From Salinimonas lutimaris (GTDB taxonomy: Bacteria > Pseudomonadota > Gammaproteobacteria > Enterobacterales > Alteromonadaceae): a stretch of 64,000 nucleotides of DNA. Made by a program: the position numbers and the translations under genes. The stretch spans positions 954,001 to 1,018,000 of the forward strand of contig NZ_CP036536.1 of NCBI RefSeq assembly GCF_005222225.1, read 5' to 3'. The notes under the pieces are model-generated. The model had not been told where the DNA came from. It made no database searches and saw nothing but the letters and a program-made list of their open reading frames with translations. Of this stretch, positions 39,478 through 48,845 are shown in pieces; position 1 is the first letter of the stretch; every line of letters starts with the position of its first letter.

Positions 39478-40050
39478 ATGCAACTGTATGGTTCTACCAC
39501 TTCACCGTATGTTCGCCGGATTCGTATTCTGCTAGCTCAGGTACAGCATGAGTTTATCAACCTGGATATTTACCAGGGGGCGGGCCGGGACACACTGGCC
39601 GCCAAAACACCGACAATGCGCGTGCCCTGCCTGGATGATGATGGCCAGATGATTTACGACTCGCGGATTATCTATCGGTATCTGGCTGAAAAATATCGTT
39701 ATACGCCTTTAACCTGGGATCAGGAAAATCAGCTCACGCTGGTGGATGAAATCAATGATTCTTTTGTGGCGCTGTTTCAGTTATCAAAATCCGGTATTGA
39801 GGCCAGTGAGGATGCACTGTTTATCCGCATCCAGAAAGAGCGGATTCAGGCATCATTTAAAGCTTTGGATGAACAGGTTAAAGCCGGTCATTTTGACACC
39901 TGGAATTATCCGGCGATTTGTTTGTATGCCCTGATTGACTGGGTGGAGTTTCGCGAACTGCACAAGCTATCCGGCCTAAACCAGCTTAAAGCTTTTCGCG
40001 AAAAGCATGTCGATCGTATTGAGGTTACTGCGACGGACCCCCGTCAGTAA
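39478..40050 (+). CDS. Glutathione S-transferase family protein
   Basis: A 190-residue cytoplasmic protein with a thioredoxin-like N-terminal domain (MQLYGSTTSPYVRRIRILL, then RVPCLDDDG and the glutathione-contact YDSRIIYRYL) and a helical C-terminal domain. The serine in TTSPY is the usual catalytic position in bacterial GSTs. It is monocistronic and converges with the hydroxyacid dehydrogenase gene with a 7-base overlap. Substrate unknown. Confidence 0.88.
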   Translation: MQLYGSTTSPYVRRIRILLAQVQHEFINLDIYQGAGRDTLAAKTPTMRVPCLDDDGQMIYDSRIIYRYLAEKYRYTPLTWDQENQLTLVDEINDSFVALFQLSKSGIEASEDALFIRIQKERIQASFKALDEQVKAGHFDTWNYPAICLYALIDWVEFRELHKLSGLNQLKAFREKHVDRIEVTATDPRQ

Positions 40051-40997
40051 CCCTTTTCAAAATCAATGATATAGTGCAGTGACTGGCCGGTTTGATAGCG
40101 CTTTAGATTGTCCGTAAAGACACTGATAATGTCCTGTGGTCTGGATGCCGCAGCAGTATGCTGGGTAACCAGAATAGCCGGATGAGACCAGAAGGGATGA
40201 TCGTCGGCCAGCGGTTCCTGCTCAAAAACATCCAGCACAGCGGCGCGCAGATGGCCGGTGTCCAGCGCGTCCAGCAGAGCGCTTTGCACTATTGCAGAGC
40301 CGCGGCCTGCATTGATTAGCACCGCCTGCGCAGGTAGGGCTGCCAGCAGGGTCTCATCAATAAATTGGCTAGTCTGTGGGGTATCGGGCATCAGGCTGAC
40401 CAGAAAATCACACTGACTGGCAAAGGCGGTTTTATCCTTCGCGGTATACATGGCGGCGAATCCCGCTTTGGGCTGGCCGCTGCGACTTAAGCCGATTACC
40501 TGCATCCCGAATGCGTGCGCTACCGGTACCAGCGCCTCGGCGATACTGCCGGCACCACAGATCCCCAGCGTTTTACCGGCCAGGTAGTAAAAATCCGGTT
40601 TATGCCATTTTTGCTGTAAGCGGCCCGCAGCCTGAGTAAAGCCGGCAATATTGCGTGAAAAATACAACAGGTGAGCAAATACATATTCGCGCATCTGCAT
40701 GGCAAAGACGCCTTTTACCCCGGTCAGTATGTAATCTTGCCGGGTATGGTTAATTAAGGGCGCATTACCGGCCCAGCCTGACTGAACCCAGCGCAGTTTC
40801 GGACAGTCACCGATAACCTGTGCAACCAAATCCGGGTCGCCCAGTAACACTTCAACCCCCTCGGTTGGCACCGTATCAGGCCTGTCTGTGGCCGCGACTA
40901 CATTGACCGGCGCGTCACTGCGGTTTTTCAGTTCACGGGCATAATCGCGGTACTCATGGCTTAAAATAACGATATCGACAGGCGTAGGAGTGGTCAT
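40044..40997 (-). CDS. D-isomer-specific 2-hydroxyacid dehydrogenase
   Basis: A 317-residue NAD(P)-dependent dehydrogenase in the glyoxylate/hydroxypyruvate reductase group. The nucleotide-binding loop is GICGAGSIAEALVPVA (near 145-160). Later motifs are the conserved NAGRGS arginine block and the glutamate in FEQEPLADDHPFW; the catalytic histidine is in VTQHTAA. It resembles GhrA-like enzymes, but the exact substrate cannot be assigned. The divergent neighbour is the long PLP enzyme at 41109; the 111 bases between them must hold both promoters. Confidence 0.87.
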   Translation of the reverse strand: MTTPTPVDIVILSHEYRDYARELKNRSDAPVNVVAATDRPDTVPTEGVEVLLGDPDLVAQVIGDCPKLRWVQSGWAGNAPLINHTRQDYILTGVKGVFAMQMREYVFAHLLYFSRNIAGFTQAAGRLQQKWHKPDFYYLAGKTLGICGAGSIAEALVPVAHAFGMQVIGLSRSGQPKAGFAAMYTAKDKTAFASQCDFLVSLMPDTPQTSQFIDETLLAALPAQAVLINAGRGSAIVQSALLDALDTGHLRAAVLDVFEQEPLADDHPFWSHPAILVTQHTAAASRPQDIISVFTDNLKRYQTGQSLHYIIDFEKGY

Positions 40998-41108
40998 AGT
41001 AAAGTTTTCTTTCCTTGCAGTGGGGTGATGGGTTTTATGTTAAGTGTTTAATGGTTGTTAATTTTTCGTTTACAGTTTGTTCGTTAATTAATTGATGAGA
41101 CCGATGTA

Positions 41109-42896
41109 ATGACCCTGAATATTGAACATGCCAAAGTCCTTTCGCCGCGCCGAAATACCAGTGAAGCGAATGATGTCAACACGCTGGTACACGAACAGCT
41201 GAATCATTTTGGAATCGATCCGTCCAGTGAATATGGACAGGCACTGTCTGATACTGCCACTCATCTTTATCATGCGCAAAGTGATGTACACCGATTATGG
41301 GACATTACCAATAACACGCTGCAAACGCTGGACAAAGAAGACAAAATAGCCTGGTTTAACGCCAAAAAGTTTTTGTCGTTTCAGCTGGCTAAAATCCTCG
41401 ATACCCTGCAAAACCCGTTTCGCAAAACCTGGCAAAGCCTGAATAATGCTCCTGGGTATCAGCACCACTATCCTCTGTTTGACAATGTGACGGCTTTATT
41501 TTCAGCCACGCCGGTGGTTGTGCGAACCGCGACCTATGTGTACGCCTGTACCGAGTGGGTGGATGATGCGTTTCAGGGCAAAGAGTTTACGCATCAGATT
41601 TACTCGCGCTTACTCAACCCAACCAATATTTCTCTGGCTAACGCCATTGTGGATATGGAGGCGGGCCCTTATTCGGCAGAGTACCTGGCGTGGAACTTTA
41701 ACTCCGGGATGGCAGCCATTGATGCACTGTTGGCCAATGTCCTCACTCACGGGGATATTCTGGTGGTATCGCGTAATGTTTACGGCGGGGTGTATCAGTT
41801 GCTGCATGATTACTATGCCCGGCAGAACCGGCTTGATATTCAACTGGTGTGGTTTGACGGTTATACGCGGCAAGAGTTTGAAACATGCTGGAATGATGCC
41901 CGTCAGACACACGCAAAAGCACTACAAAATGGTGCGCAGATGCATGTGTATATAGAGTCGCCCTGTAACCCGCATGGCTACGTGCTGGATGTTCCGGGCA
42001 TCTGCGATTTTGCCCATCGCCAGCAAGCGCTGGTCATGCTGGACTCCACCCTGGCTACCCCGGTGCTGCATCAGCCGTTACAACACGCCAGTGAAGCGTG
42101 CCGGCCGGATTATCTGGTGCACAGCTACACTAAGGATTTATGCGGTAGCGGGGCCACCACTGCCGGGGTGGTGATTGGAAAAGGCCACCGGATGTTTCAG
42201 CCCAAAGGCAGCAGTGTTGATGGAGTGGACTGGTCACAAACCCTGTTCTGGGATGTGTATTACATAAAAGGGGCCTTTCTTGACTCTGAAAAAGCTTTTG
42301 ATGTGTTAAACGGTATGAAAACACTGGAGTTACGGATGATGACCAAGGTCATCAATACCCAGGTGTTCAGTGCGTTTCTGGCCCATCATCCGGCTATCAG
42401 GGTGAACAGTCACGCCGTGCCGGGTCATGCCAATGCCGGATTAAAAGAAAAACAGCATAATCATGGCTGGCCCTGCGCTTTGTTTACCATCGACATGGCG
42501 GCCGCGAATCTGGAGCGTGCTGTTTTTACACGCTTTTTTGATGCGCTGGAGCCGGCTTTCAGTCATCAGGTCAGTATCGGGCAGAATAACACCATTGTGC
42601 TGTGTCCGGCGCTAACCAGCCATTCCGAGCTAAGCCATGAAGAGCAGAAAAAAGCGGGTATTGAGCTGACCACGATGCGCATTGCGATGGGCACAGATAA
42701 CGTTAAGCAACTGATCGCCCAGTTTATTCTGGCGGCGCGGCATTTTATAGAGCCTGCCAGTCCCGGCTTCTGCAAAGCGTTTATGGACCCGGCGCAGGTG
42801 GATAGCCTGTACGATCGTATCAGTCAGGAGGTTAGCCGGCAGCACTATCAGACAGTACCGGCACTGGCTGATTTGCTGTCTGCCAACGTCGAATAA
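41109..42896 (+). CDS. Long Cys/Met-metabolism PLP-dependent enzyme
   Basis: A 595-residue fold-type I PLP enzyme. The core (about 140-560) matches the cystathionine gamma-synthase family: YSRLLNPTN, NFNSGMAAID, YIESPCNPHG, VMLDSTLATPVL and the PLP lysine Lys342 in VHSYTKDLCGSG. Normal family members have about 390-430 residues; this one carries roughly 130 extra N-terminal residues without a familiar domain and extra sequence near the C-terminus. The reaction could be a C-S lyase or gamma-replacement; it cannot be fixed from sequence. It is followed by a small SRPBCC gene. Confidence 0.83.
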   Translation: MTLNIEHAKVLSPRRNTSEANDVNTLVHEQLNHFGIDPSSEYGQALSDTATHLYHAQSDVHRLWDITNNTLQTLDKEDKIAWFNAKKFLSFQLAKILDTLQNPFRKTWQSLNNAPGYQHHYPLFDNVTALFSATPVVVRTATYVYACTEWVDDAFQGKEFTHQIYSRLLNPTNISLANAIVDMEAGPYSAEYLAWNFNSGMAAIDALLANVLTHGDILVVSRNVYGGVYQLLHDYYARQNRLDIQLVWFDGYTRQEFETCWNDARQTHAKALQNGAQMHVYIESPCNPHGYVLDVPGICDFAHRQQALVMLDSTLATPVLHQPLQHASEACRPDYLVHSYTKDLCGSGATTAGVVIGKGHRMFQPKGSSVDGVDWSQTLFWDVYYIKGAFLDSEKAFDVLNGMKTLELRMMTKVINTQVFSAFLAHHPAIRVNSHAVPGHANAGLKEKQHNHGWPCALFTIDMAAANLERAVFTRFFDALEPAFSHQVSIGQNNTIVLCPALTSHSELSHEEQKKAGIELTTMRIAMGTDNVKQLIAQFILAARHFIEPASPGFCKAFMDPAQVDSLYDRISQEVSRQHYQTVPALADLLSANVE

Positions 42897-42948
42897 GCCC
42901 TCGAATTGGTTTACACTGAATGTACAGGCAGCCATTATGTTGACCACC

Positions 42949-43374
42949 ATGTACGAGTATTCAGAGTATTATCAGTTCCACATGCCGGTAAAACGGCTTT
43001 ACCAGTGTTTTTATAAAACTGAACTGCTGGTGCAGTGGTTTGTCAGCCAGGACCTGGCCCTGCACCAGATAGTCATGAGCCTGCAAAAAGGGGCGGAGTT
43101 TGAGTGGGTATTTAAAGATGCCCAGGGACAGCAAACCACCTATACCGGCCAGTTCGCAGAAATTTTTCCTGAAGAGCAACTGATCTTCACGCTAAAACCA
43201 GAGCAGGAGTATGAAACTGCACTGGATATTCGCTTTGAGCGCACCGACGAAGGCAGCCAGCTGCACGTCATTCAAAGCCATCTGGTAGATGACGCTGCCT
43301 ATGATCAGGCGGTGTACGACTGGCAACAACGCACCCGGCGCCTTGCGCTACTCACGGATACTGCCCGGGTCTGA
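42949..43374 (+). CDS. SRPBCC / AHSA1-like domain protein
   Basis: A 141-residue single-domain protein of the START/SRPBCC superfamily, which binds hydrophobic ligands. The pattern YQFHMPVKRLYQCFYKTELL, WFVSQDL, the central GAEFEWVFKD and the FAEIFPEEQLIF block fits the AHSA1-like (activator of Hsp90 homologue) subfamily. I prefer the ATG at 42949; 42937 is possible. It follows the long PLP gene by 52 bases and nearly touches the converging anmK gene. Confidence 0.72.
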   Translation: MYEYSEYYQFHMPVKRLYQCFYKTELLVQWFVSQDLALHQIVMSLQKGAEFEWVFKDAQGQQTTYTGQFAEIFPEEQLIFTLKPEQEYETALDIRFERTDEGSQLHVIQSHLVDDAAYDQAVYDWQQRTRRLALLTDTARV

Positions 43375-43375
43375 G

Positions 43376-44479
43376 TTAATCAGGCAGGTACAACCCGCCT
43401 AAAACCGCCGGCCGGCTTGCGCCGGTGACCGCCGGAATATTGCCAGGCTGCTTATTGAAATAAGCGTGCGCCAGCCAGGCAAATGCCGCTCCCTCAACCT
43501 GCTGTGGATGTACTCCCAGCGCCTGGGTTGTTGCCACTGTACAGGCCGGCAGCAGTGCCTGAATCTGTTTTATCAGATGACGATTAAACGCGCCGCCACC
43601 ACACACATAGACCTCACGCATATCACATTCGGCTTTTTTAACTGCATCGGCAATGTGGGTTGCTGTGAACTGACATAATGTGGCCTGTACCTGAGCAGGG
43701 CAGAGGGAGTCAAACTCTGTCAGACAGTGTTGCAGCCAGTCGGCATGAAAATATTCCCGCCCGGTGCTTTTGGGCGCAGGCAGGCTGAAATAAGGATCGT
43801 CAAGCAATCGGGTCAGCAAAGGCTGACTGATCCCGGCCGATGCTGCCCACTGTCCGTTTGTATCGAAAGGCAACTGCAGATGTGCTGCTATCCATTGGTC
43901 CATCAGGGTGTTGCCCGGACCAGTATCATAACCCTGCGGGGTTGCACCGGCTGATGACAGAATACTGATATTGGCAATGCCCCCGATGTTGACGATAGCC
44001 CGTGCCTCATCGGCGGCAAATACCGCCTGGTGAAAGCCCGGCGCCAGCGGCGCGCCCTGGCCCCCTAAGGCGATGTCCTTTCTTCTGAAATCAGCGACTA
44101 CCGGAATACCGGTCAGTACGGCCAGCGTGGCCGGATCGCCAATCTGCAGGGTAAAGCCCGGCCCGGCATCAGGAAAGTGACGAATAGTCTGACCATGCGA
44201 GCCAATCGCGCTGATATCGCAGGCACGCAGCCCGGTTTTATCAAGCAGGGCATTCACTGCCCGGGCAAATTCAACGGCAACCTGTACATCGGCCTGACCG
44301 GTGCGGTTCAGCTCATTTTCACAGGTGCAACACAGTGCGTTAAGCTCGCCAAGCAGCGAGGCGGGATAATCGATGCTAATGGCATCAAGGGTGGTAAAGG
44401 TGGTTTCCTGAGTCTGGCACAGCACAGCGTCAACACCGTCCATGCTGGTGCCCGACATCAGCCCGATGTAGTAGCTCAC
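43376..44479 (-). CDS. anmK: Anhydro-N-acetylmuramic acid kinase
   Basis: Recycles peptidoglycan 1,6-anhydroMurNAc to MurNAc-6-phosphate using ATP. The 367-residue protein opens YIGLMSGTSMDGVDAVL, has IGSHGQTIRH, the sugar-binding VADFRRKDIALGGQGAPLAP, GIANIS and GYDTGPGNTLMD, all hallmark AnmK motifs. It is two bases downstream of the peptidoglycan endopeptidase gene mepM on the same strand, so the pair is coupled in cell-wall turnover; tyrS is divergent from them. This order is conserved in related genera. Confidence 0.96.
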   Translation of the reverse strand: MSYYIGLMSGTSMDGVDAVLCQTQETTFTTLDAISIDYPASLLGELNALCCTCENELNRTGQADVQVAVEFARAVNALLDKTGLRACDISAIGSHGQTIRHFPDAGPGFTLQIGDPATLAVLTGIPVVADFRRKDIALGGQGAPLAPGFHQAVFAADEARAIVNIGGIANISILSSAGATPQGYDTGPGNTLMDQWIAAHLQLPFDTNGQWAASAGISQPLLTRLLDDPYFSLPAPKSTGREYFHADWLQHCLTEFDSLCPAQVQATLCQFTATHIADAVKKAECDMREVYVCGGGAFNRHLIKQIQALLPACTVATTQALGVHPQQVEGAAFAWLAHAYFNKQPGNIPAVTGASRPAVLGGLYLPD

Positions 44480-44481
44480 CG

Positions 44482-45804
44482 CTACTGCATCGCCAGCATA
44501 ATGCGTTTATTGTTTTTCATCTGTGTCAGGCGGTTTTTCGCCAGCTTCATGAACGCGTTACGCTCGGCTTTATCAATAGGCCGGGCTTCCGGCAGTTCCA
44601 CGGTGCGCGGGTTACGGTGCACGCCGTTAACCAGAAACTCATAATGCAGATGCGGGCCGGTTGCCATACCCGTGCTACCTAGGTAACCAATAACCTGACC
44701 CTGCTTGACGGTCTCGCCCGCTTTGACAGCCCGCTTTTTAAAATGCAGGTATTTGGTCACGTATTGATCGCCGTGCTGAATAAACACATAGTTGCCATTA
44801 AAACGATTGTAAGTGGACTTGATCACCCGACCATCACCGGCAGCCATCACTGGTGTGCCGACTTTGGCAACATAATCGGTACCATTATGTGATTTCCAGC
44901 GTTTTTGCACCGGATGAAACCGTTTTTTGGTAAAGTTTGAGCTAACATACTTAAAGTTAATCGGCGCGCGTAAAAAACTCTTACGCATGCTGCGACCTTC
45001 CGGCGTGTAGTAGTTGCCGTCGGTGTATTTGATGGCCGCAAACTTATCGCCGCGGTTCACAAATTCCGCGGCCACAATATCGCCATAACCCACAAACTCA
45101 CCGGCAATATAATGCTCTTCAAACACAATACTAAAGCTGTCGCCCTTGCGGATACCCACCGCAAAATCCACGTCCCAGCCAAAAATACCGGCCAGATTCA
45201 TGATTTGGTTACTGGTTAATCCGGCACTGACACCGGCATTCCAGAAACTGCTGTTAATTTCACCCTGAGCAAAGTTATAGCGGGTTTCCACTTCCTTGGT
45301 TTCAAGGTCAGCAGTCATGGTGCCATTGTCATCCTGCGGCTTAATCAACAGCGTTTCACGGGATGATATATCGTACTTCAGCCCGGCAAAGTTTCCCTGT
45401 TTGTCAGCTTTCAGCCACAGTTTATCCCCCGGCACCAGAGTAACCAACGCTTTGGCCAGTTCACCGGCCTGGGTAACATTATAAGTATCACGGGCAGAAA
45501 AACCGGCGCGCTTGAAAATCATCGCCAGGGTGTCACCGTTACCGACTTTGTGTAGAGTCCATGTGGTTTCGTCTTCACCAAAATCAATCGCCGGGGCATC
45601 GGCCACTGACAACTCCAGTGGATAACGCACCCCAGCATCGAGGATCAAAGACTCACTGTTTCGGCTTGCTTCTACCTGATCAGACGGCAGTAGCATTAAC
45701 CCGCACAATAAGGTAATGCCTGCAGCCAGTCCGGCCCGGTGGGCCCGGGGCAATTCGCGGATACGCGCGAATAACTGAGTGTTTTTCAAATTCATTCTCA
45801 CCAT
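44482..45804 (-). CDS. mepM: M23-family murein endopeptidase (MepM-like)
   Basis: A 440-residue periplasmic peptidoglycan DD-endopeptidase. An N-terminal membrane segment (AGLAAGITLLCGLMLL, about 24-40) is followed by a LysM/OapA-like region (WTLHKVGNGDTLAMIFKRAG) and a lysostaphin-type M23 domain. The zinc ligands are in HNGTDYVAK (His and Asp) and the HLHYEF pair. E. coli MepM is 440 residues with the same layout. It is probably an operon leader with anmK. Confidence 0.93.
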   Translation of the reverse strand: MVRMNLKNTQLFARIRELPRAHRAGLAAGITLLCGLMLLPSDQVEASRNSESLILDAGVRYPLELSVADAPAIDFGEDETTWTLHKVGNGDTLAMIFKRAGFSARDTYNVTQAGELAKALVTLVPGDKLWLKADKQGNFAGLKYDISSRETLLIKPQDDNGTMTADLETKEVETRYNFAQGEINSSFWNAGVSAGLTSNQIMNLAGIFGWDVDFAVGIRKGDSFSIVFEEHYIAGEFVGYGDIVAAEFVNRGDKFAAIKYTDGNYYTPEGRSMRKSFLRAPINFKYVSSNFTKKRFHPVQKRWKSHNGTDYVAKVGTPVMAAGDGRVIKSTYNRFNGNYVFIQHGDQYVTKYLHFKKRAVKAGETVKQGQVIGYLGSTGMATGPHLHYEFLVNGVHRNPRTVELPEARPIDKAERNAFMKLAKNRLTQMKNNKRIMLAMQ

Positions 45805-45994
45805 ACAACCAAACCAGAGAATAATCGTTTCATCATGTGTTTTCCATTATAGCTGCTTAAAAAAGCAACGCTTTGGTTTTTCAAGGGCAGGTTTATCCTG
45901 ATTTTGATGCGTAAACCTTTTAATGGTTCACTCTCATGCGTAAAATGCTGCCCCTGATTTAAATCTGATTGACAACTTTTGTGGGTAACAACCG

Positions 45995-47194
45995 ATGAGT
46001 GACTGGCAAACCGCGCTAGCTGAAATAAAACGTGGCACAGACGAAATACTTCCTGAAGACGATCTTATTGAAAAGCTCAAATCGGGCAAACAGCTAACCA
46101 TCAAGGCGGGGTTTGATCCAACCGCACCAGATCTACATCTGGGCCACACCGTGCTGATTAACAAGCTGCGTATTTTCCAGAAATTTGGTCACAAAGTCGT
46201 GTTTCTTATCGGTGATTTTACCGGTTCTATCGGTGATCCTACAGGTAAAAATGTTACTCGCAAGCCTTTAAGCAGTGAAGAGGTATTGGAAAACGCTAAA
46301 ACGTATAAGGAACAGGTATTTAAAATTCTGGACCCGGAACAGACCGAAGTACGTTTTAATTCAGAGTGGATGGACAAGCTGGGCGCCGCGGGAATGATCA
46401 AGCTGGCTGCCAGCCAGACTGTTGCCCGGATGCTTGAGCGGGACGACTTCAAAAAGCGTTATAATGCCAATCAGCCGATCGCTATTCATGAGTTTTTGTA
46501 TCCGCTGGTACAGGGTTGGGATTCAGTCGCCCTGAAAGCTGACGTGGAACTGGGCGGAACCGATCAGCGTTTTAATCTGCTGATGGGACGCGAGCTGCAA
46601 AAGGAAAATGGTCAGAAGCCTCAGACTACGATCATGGTGCCGTTGCTGGAAGGACTTGATGGTGTGCAGAAGATGTCAAAATCTCTGAACAACTATGTCG
46701 GTATTACTGAAGCGCCGAATGACATGTTTGGTAAGATCATGTCAGTGTCTGATGAGCTGATGTGGCGTTACTTTGAGCTATTGAGCTTCCGTCCACTGGA
46801 CGAGGTGGCTGAGTTGAAAGCGGGTGTTGAAGCCGGTGCTAACCCGCGGGATATCAAAATTGAACTAGCCCGTGAAATTATCACCCGTTTCCACGATGAG
46901 GCAGCGGCTGAGTCAGCCTATCAGGATTTTGTTCAGCGTTTTCAGAAAAATGCCATTCCAGATGAAATGCCTGAAGTGACAGTGGCTCGTGAAGACGGCA
47001 CCATTGCCATTGGTAACCTGCTTAAGCAGGCTGAGCTGGTTGGCTCGACCTCCGATGCCATGCGCATGATAAAACAGGGCGCGGTAAAAATTGATGGTGA
47101 GAAAGTAACCGACACCCGTTTACTCATCAGCGAGCCGGGCGAGGCGGTGTATCAGGTAGGCAAGCGTAAGTTTGCCCGGGTGACTATTTCCTAA
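45995..47194 (+). CDS. tyrS: Tyrosyl-tRNA synthetase
   Basis: Class I aminoacyl-tRNA synthetase for tyrosine. The 399-residue length and sequence ([18 protein letters not shown] with HLGH at 48-51; KMSKS at 226-230; a C-terminal S4 RNA-binding domain near 335-395) correspond to the TyrZ-type subgroup rather than the 424-residue E. coli TyrS. It is divergent from mepM, and a terminator follows. A second tyrosyl synthetase elsewhere in the genome would be possible. Confidence 0.96.
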   Translation: MSDWQTALAEIKRGTDEILPEDDLIEKLKSGKQLTIKAGFDPTAPDLHLGHTVLINKLRIFQKFGHKVVFLIGDFTGSIGDPTGKNVTRKPLSSEEVLENAKTYKEQVFKILDPEQTEVRFNSEWMDKLGAAGMIKLAASQTVARMLERDDFKKRYNANQPIAIHEFLYPLVQGWDSVALKADVELGGTDQRFNLLMGRELQKENGQKPQTTIMVPLLEGLDGVQKMSKSLNNYVGITEAPNDMFGKIMSVSDELMWRYFELLSFRPLDEVAELKAGVEAGANPRDIKIELAREIITRFHDEAAAESAYQDFVQRFQKNAIPDEMPEVTVAREDGTIAIGNLLKQAELVGSTSDAMRMIKQGAVKIDGEKVTDTRLLISEPGEAVYQVGKRKFARVTIS

Positions 47195-47250
47195 CCCGGG
47201 AACTGTTTAAACCAGAGGCCGTCATGCTGACGTGATATGAAATAAAAAAA

Positions 47251-47280
47251 GCCCGAGTTGCCAGCTTCTCGGGCTTTTTT
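47251..47280. terminator. Bidirectional terminator between tyrS and the GNAT gene
   Basis: GCCCGAG / CTCGGGC (7 bp plus flanking A/T pairing, ten-base loop) with A7 before and T6 after, so it can end both tyrS and the converging GNAT transcript. Confidence 0.87.
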
Positions 47281-47302
47281 GTTGGTACAACAGATACAAA
47301 TG

Positions 47303-47872
47303 CTAAAAACGAAGAAGCATTTCTCCACCTTCACAGCGGCACAGCCCGATACAGACCGGACAGTCATACCCGTCGTAAATGGCAGCCTCGCGCCATTTAT
47401 CGGGGTGTACATGAATTAATTTGCCGCCATTTTTACTGAAATATTTAAATGCACTGTTGCCCGGGCTGGCCAGCCAGATATGAGCAAGCCCGGCCACGGC
47501 GCCCTGTTTTGTTGATGCTTCGATTGATTTTGCCAGTAAGGTGCTGCCAATGCCCAAGCCTTGCTTGTCCGGGGCCACTGTGTTGCATTTAAAATAACAG
47601 ACCTGGTCTGCCGGTACTCCCCATTGCCCCGGCGTACACCATTTGTCGATGTCCCAGTGAGAAGGCGCATACGTCAGTCTGAAGCCGGCAATCTGGTCGT
47701 CTATCAGTGCCACAAGACTGGCGTTAATATTATTGTGCTGACCTTTTTCATACATTGCACTAAGGCTATCCTGACTCAGATAGTTTTCCCCCTGAACCTG
47801 ATTTCCCAGTGCAATAACCGCCTCAAAGTGTTGCGGAGTTAATGCGGTGTACACAACAGATGTTCTGGTCAT
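47303..47872 (-). CDS. GNAT-family N-acetyltransferase with C-terminal cysteine cluster
   Basis: A 189-residue acetyltransferase-fold protein. The acetyl-CoA loop is QGLGIGSTLL near residue 110, preceded by CNTVAPDK. The final section has CPVCIGLCRCEGG, a C-x2-C-x3-C-x-C pattern that could bind a metal. Its start overlaps the stop of the DUF2721 gene by four bases (ATGA type), so the two are translationally coupled. Substrate unknown. Confidence 0.82.
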   Translation of the reverse strand: MTRTSVVYTALTPQHFEAVIALGNQVQGENYLSQDSLSAMYEKGQHNNINASLVALIDDQIAGFRLTYAPSHWDIDKWCTPGQWGVPADQVCYFKCNTVAPDKQGLGIGSTLLAKSIEASTKQGAVAGLAHIWLASPGNSAFKYFSKNGGKLIHVHPDKWREAAIYDGYDCPVCIGLCRCEGGEMLLRF

Positions 47873-48252
47873 TTTGTTTTAATTCCATCCAGATGAACAT
47901 CCAGTGCTTCGACTGAAATTAAAATCTCGCGCACAGACATCCACAGTGAGTACAACAGACACACAAGGCTTAATGCAAAAATCCAGCTACCCACAATCTG
48001 ATAGCCCAGATAAATGGCCAGCATGGATACCACACATAAAAAGAAGCTGACCACGCCAGCAATTTGCATGCGTTTGATAAACAAAATACGCTGACGCAAA
48101 TTGCGGATCTGCGCTTCGGTACTCTGATCCCACTTTTCTTTGGAAAAATTCCTGATAATGGTGGCTAGCGTCAAAAACCGATTGGTATAAGCCAGTAGCA
48201 GCAATGAAATGGCCGGAAACAGCATGGCGGGTGTTGCAATGTCTATAGTCAT
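47869..48252 (-). CDS. DUF2721 membrane protein
   Basis: A 127-residue inner-membrane protein with three predicted helices: about 8-28 (AMLFPAISLLLLAYTNRFL), 62-82 (MQIAGVVSFFLCVVSMLAIY) and 87-108. The pattern RNLRQRILFIKRMQIAGVVS is typical of DUF2721. Function unknown. It lies directly upstream of, and is coupled to, the GNAT gene. Confidence 0.8.
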   Translation of the reverse strand: MTIDIATPAMLFPAISLLLLAYTNRFLTLATIIRNFSKEKWDQSTEAQIRNLRQRILFIKRMQIAGVVSFFLCVVSMLAIYLGYQIVGSWIFALSLVCLLYSLWMSVREILISVEALDVHLDGIKTK

Positions 48253-48343
48253 AATGCCCTTGGTATACTGGCGTTTAAAACCTTAGTATACCAAAAGGCT
48301 GCTTAAAAAACGTAGAAGAGTAGGCGACCTCGAAATGGCTGAT

Positions 48344-48763
48344 TTACATCCTGGCCACAGGCAGGCCTGCGCCGTTCCAGCCCATCATGTCACCTTCAAG
48401 GTGGCTCACGTCAGCAAAAGAGCGGGCTTTTAAGTCTTCCAGAGCCAGTCTGGCCCGGCGACCGGAGCGGCAATAAATAAGAATAGGCTTGTCGCGAATA
48501 TCATCTAGCTGACTGACGTACTGCTCAATCTGATCATGGGGCATATTGATTGCACCGGGAATATGGCCTTCGGCATATTCTTCAGGCGAACGTACATCGA
48601 TTAACACCAGATCCTGATTTTTTACTTTTTCCAGCATGGCTGTGGCGGTTTCAATAGACACCGCTGTTGGCGCCGGAGCAGCCTTTAGCTGTGGTTCGCA
48701 GTCTGCCAGCAGGCTGTAAGACAATCCGCCGGCCAGTAATACTGCGACAACGTAATAACGCAC
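48344..48763 (-). CDS. Periplasmic rhodanese-domain protein
   Basis: A 139-residue protein with a signal peptide (VVAVLLAGGLSYSLLADC) and one rhodanese domain: VLIDVRSPEEYAEGHIPGA and active-site Cys in IYCRSGRRARLA. It could transfer sulfane sulfur or act in redox or cyanide metabolism in the periplasm. Cys22 sits near the signal end, but the preceding residues (LLAD) do not make a good lipobox. Monocistronic. Confidence 0.87.
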   Translation of the reverse strand: MRYYVVAVLLAGGLSYSLLADCEPQLKAAPAPTAVSIETATAMLEKVKNQDLVLIDVRSPEEYAEGHIPGAINMPHDQIEQYVSQLDDIRDKPILIYCRSGRRARLALEDLKARSFADVSHLEGDMMGWNGAGLPVARM

Positions 48764-48845
48764 GAGTGTTTACTCCTCACCTGTTTTTCAGTTATTTCAC
48801 TCAACAAGACCGGCCCTAAAGCCGATATTCCCCGCCAGTAAAAAT

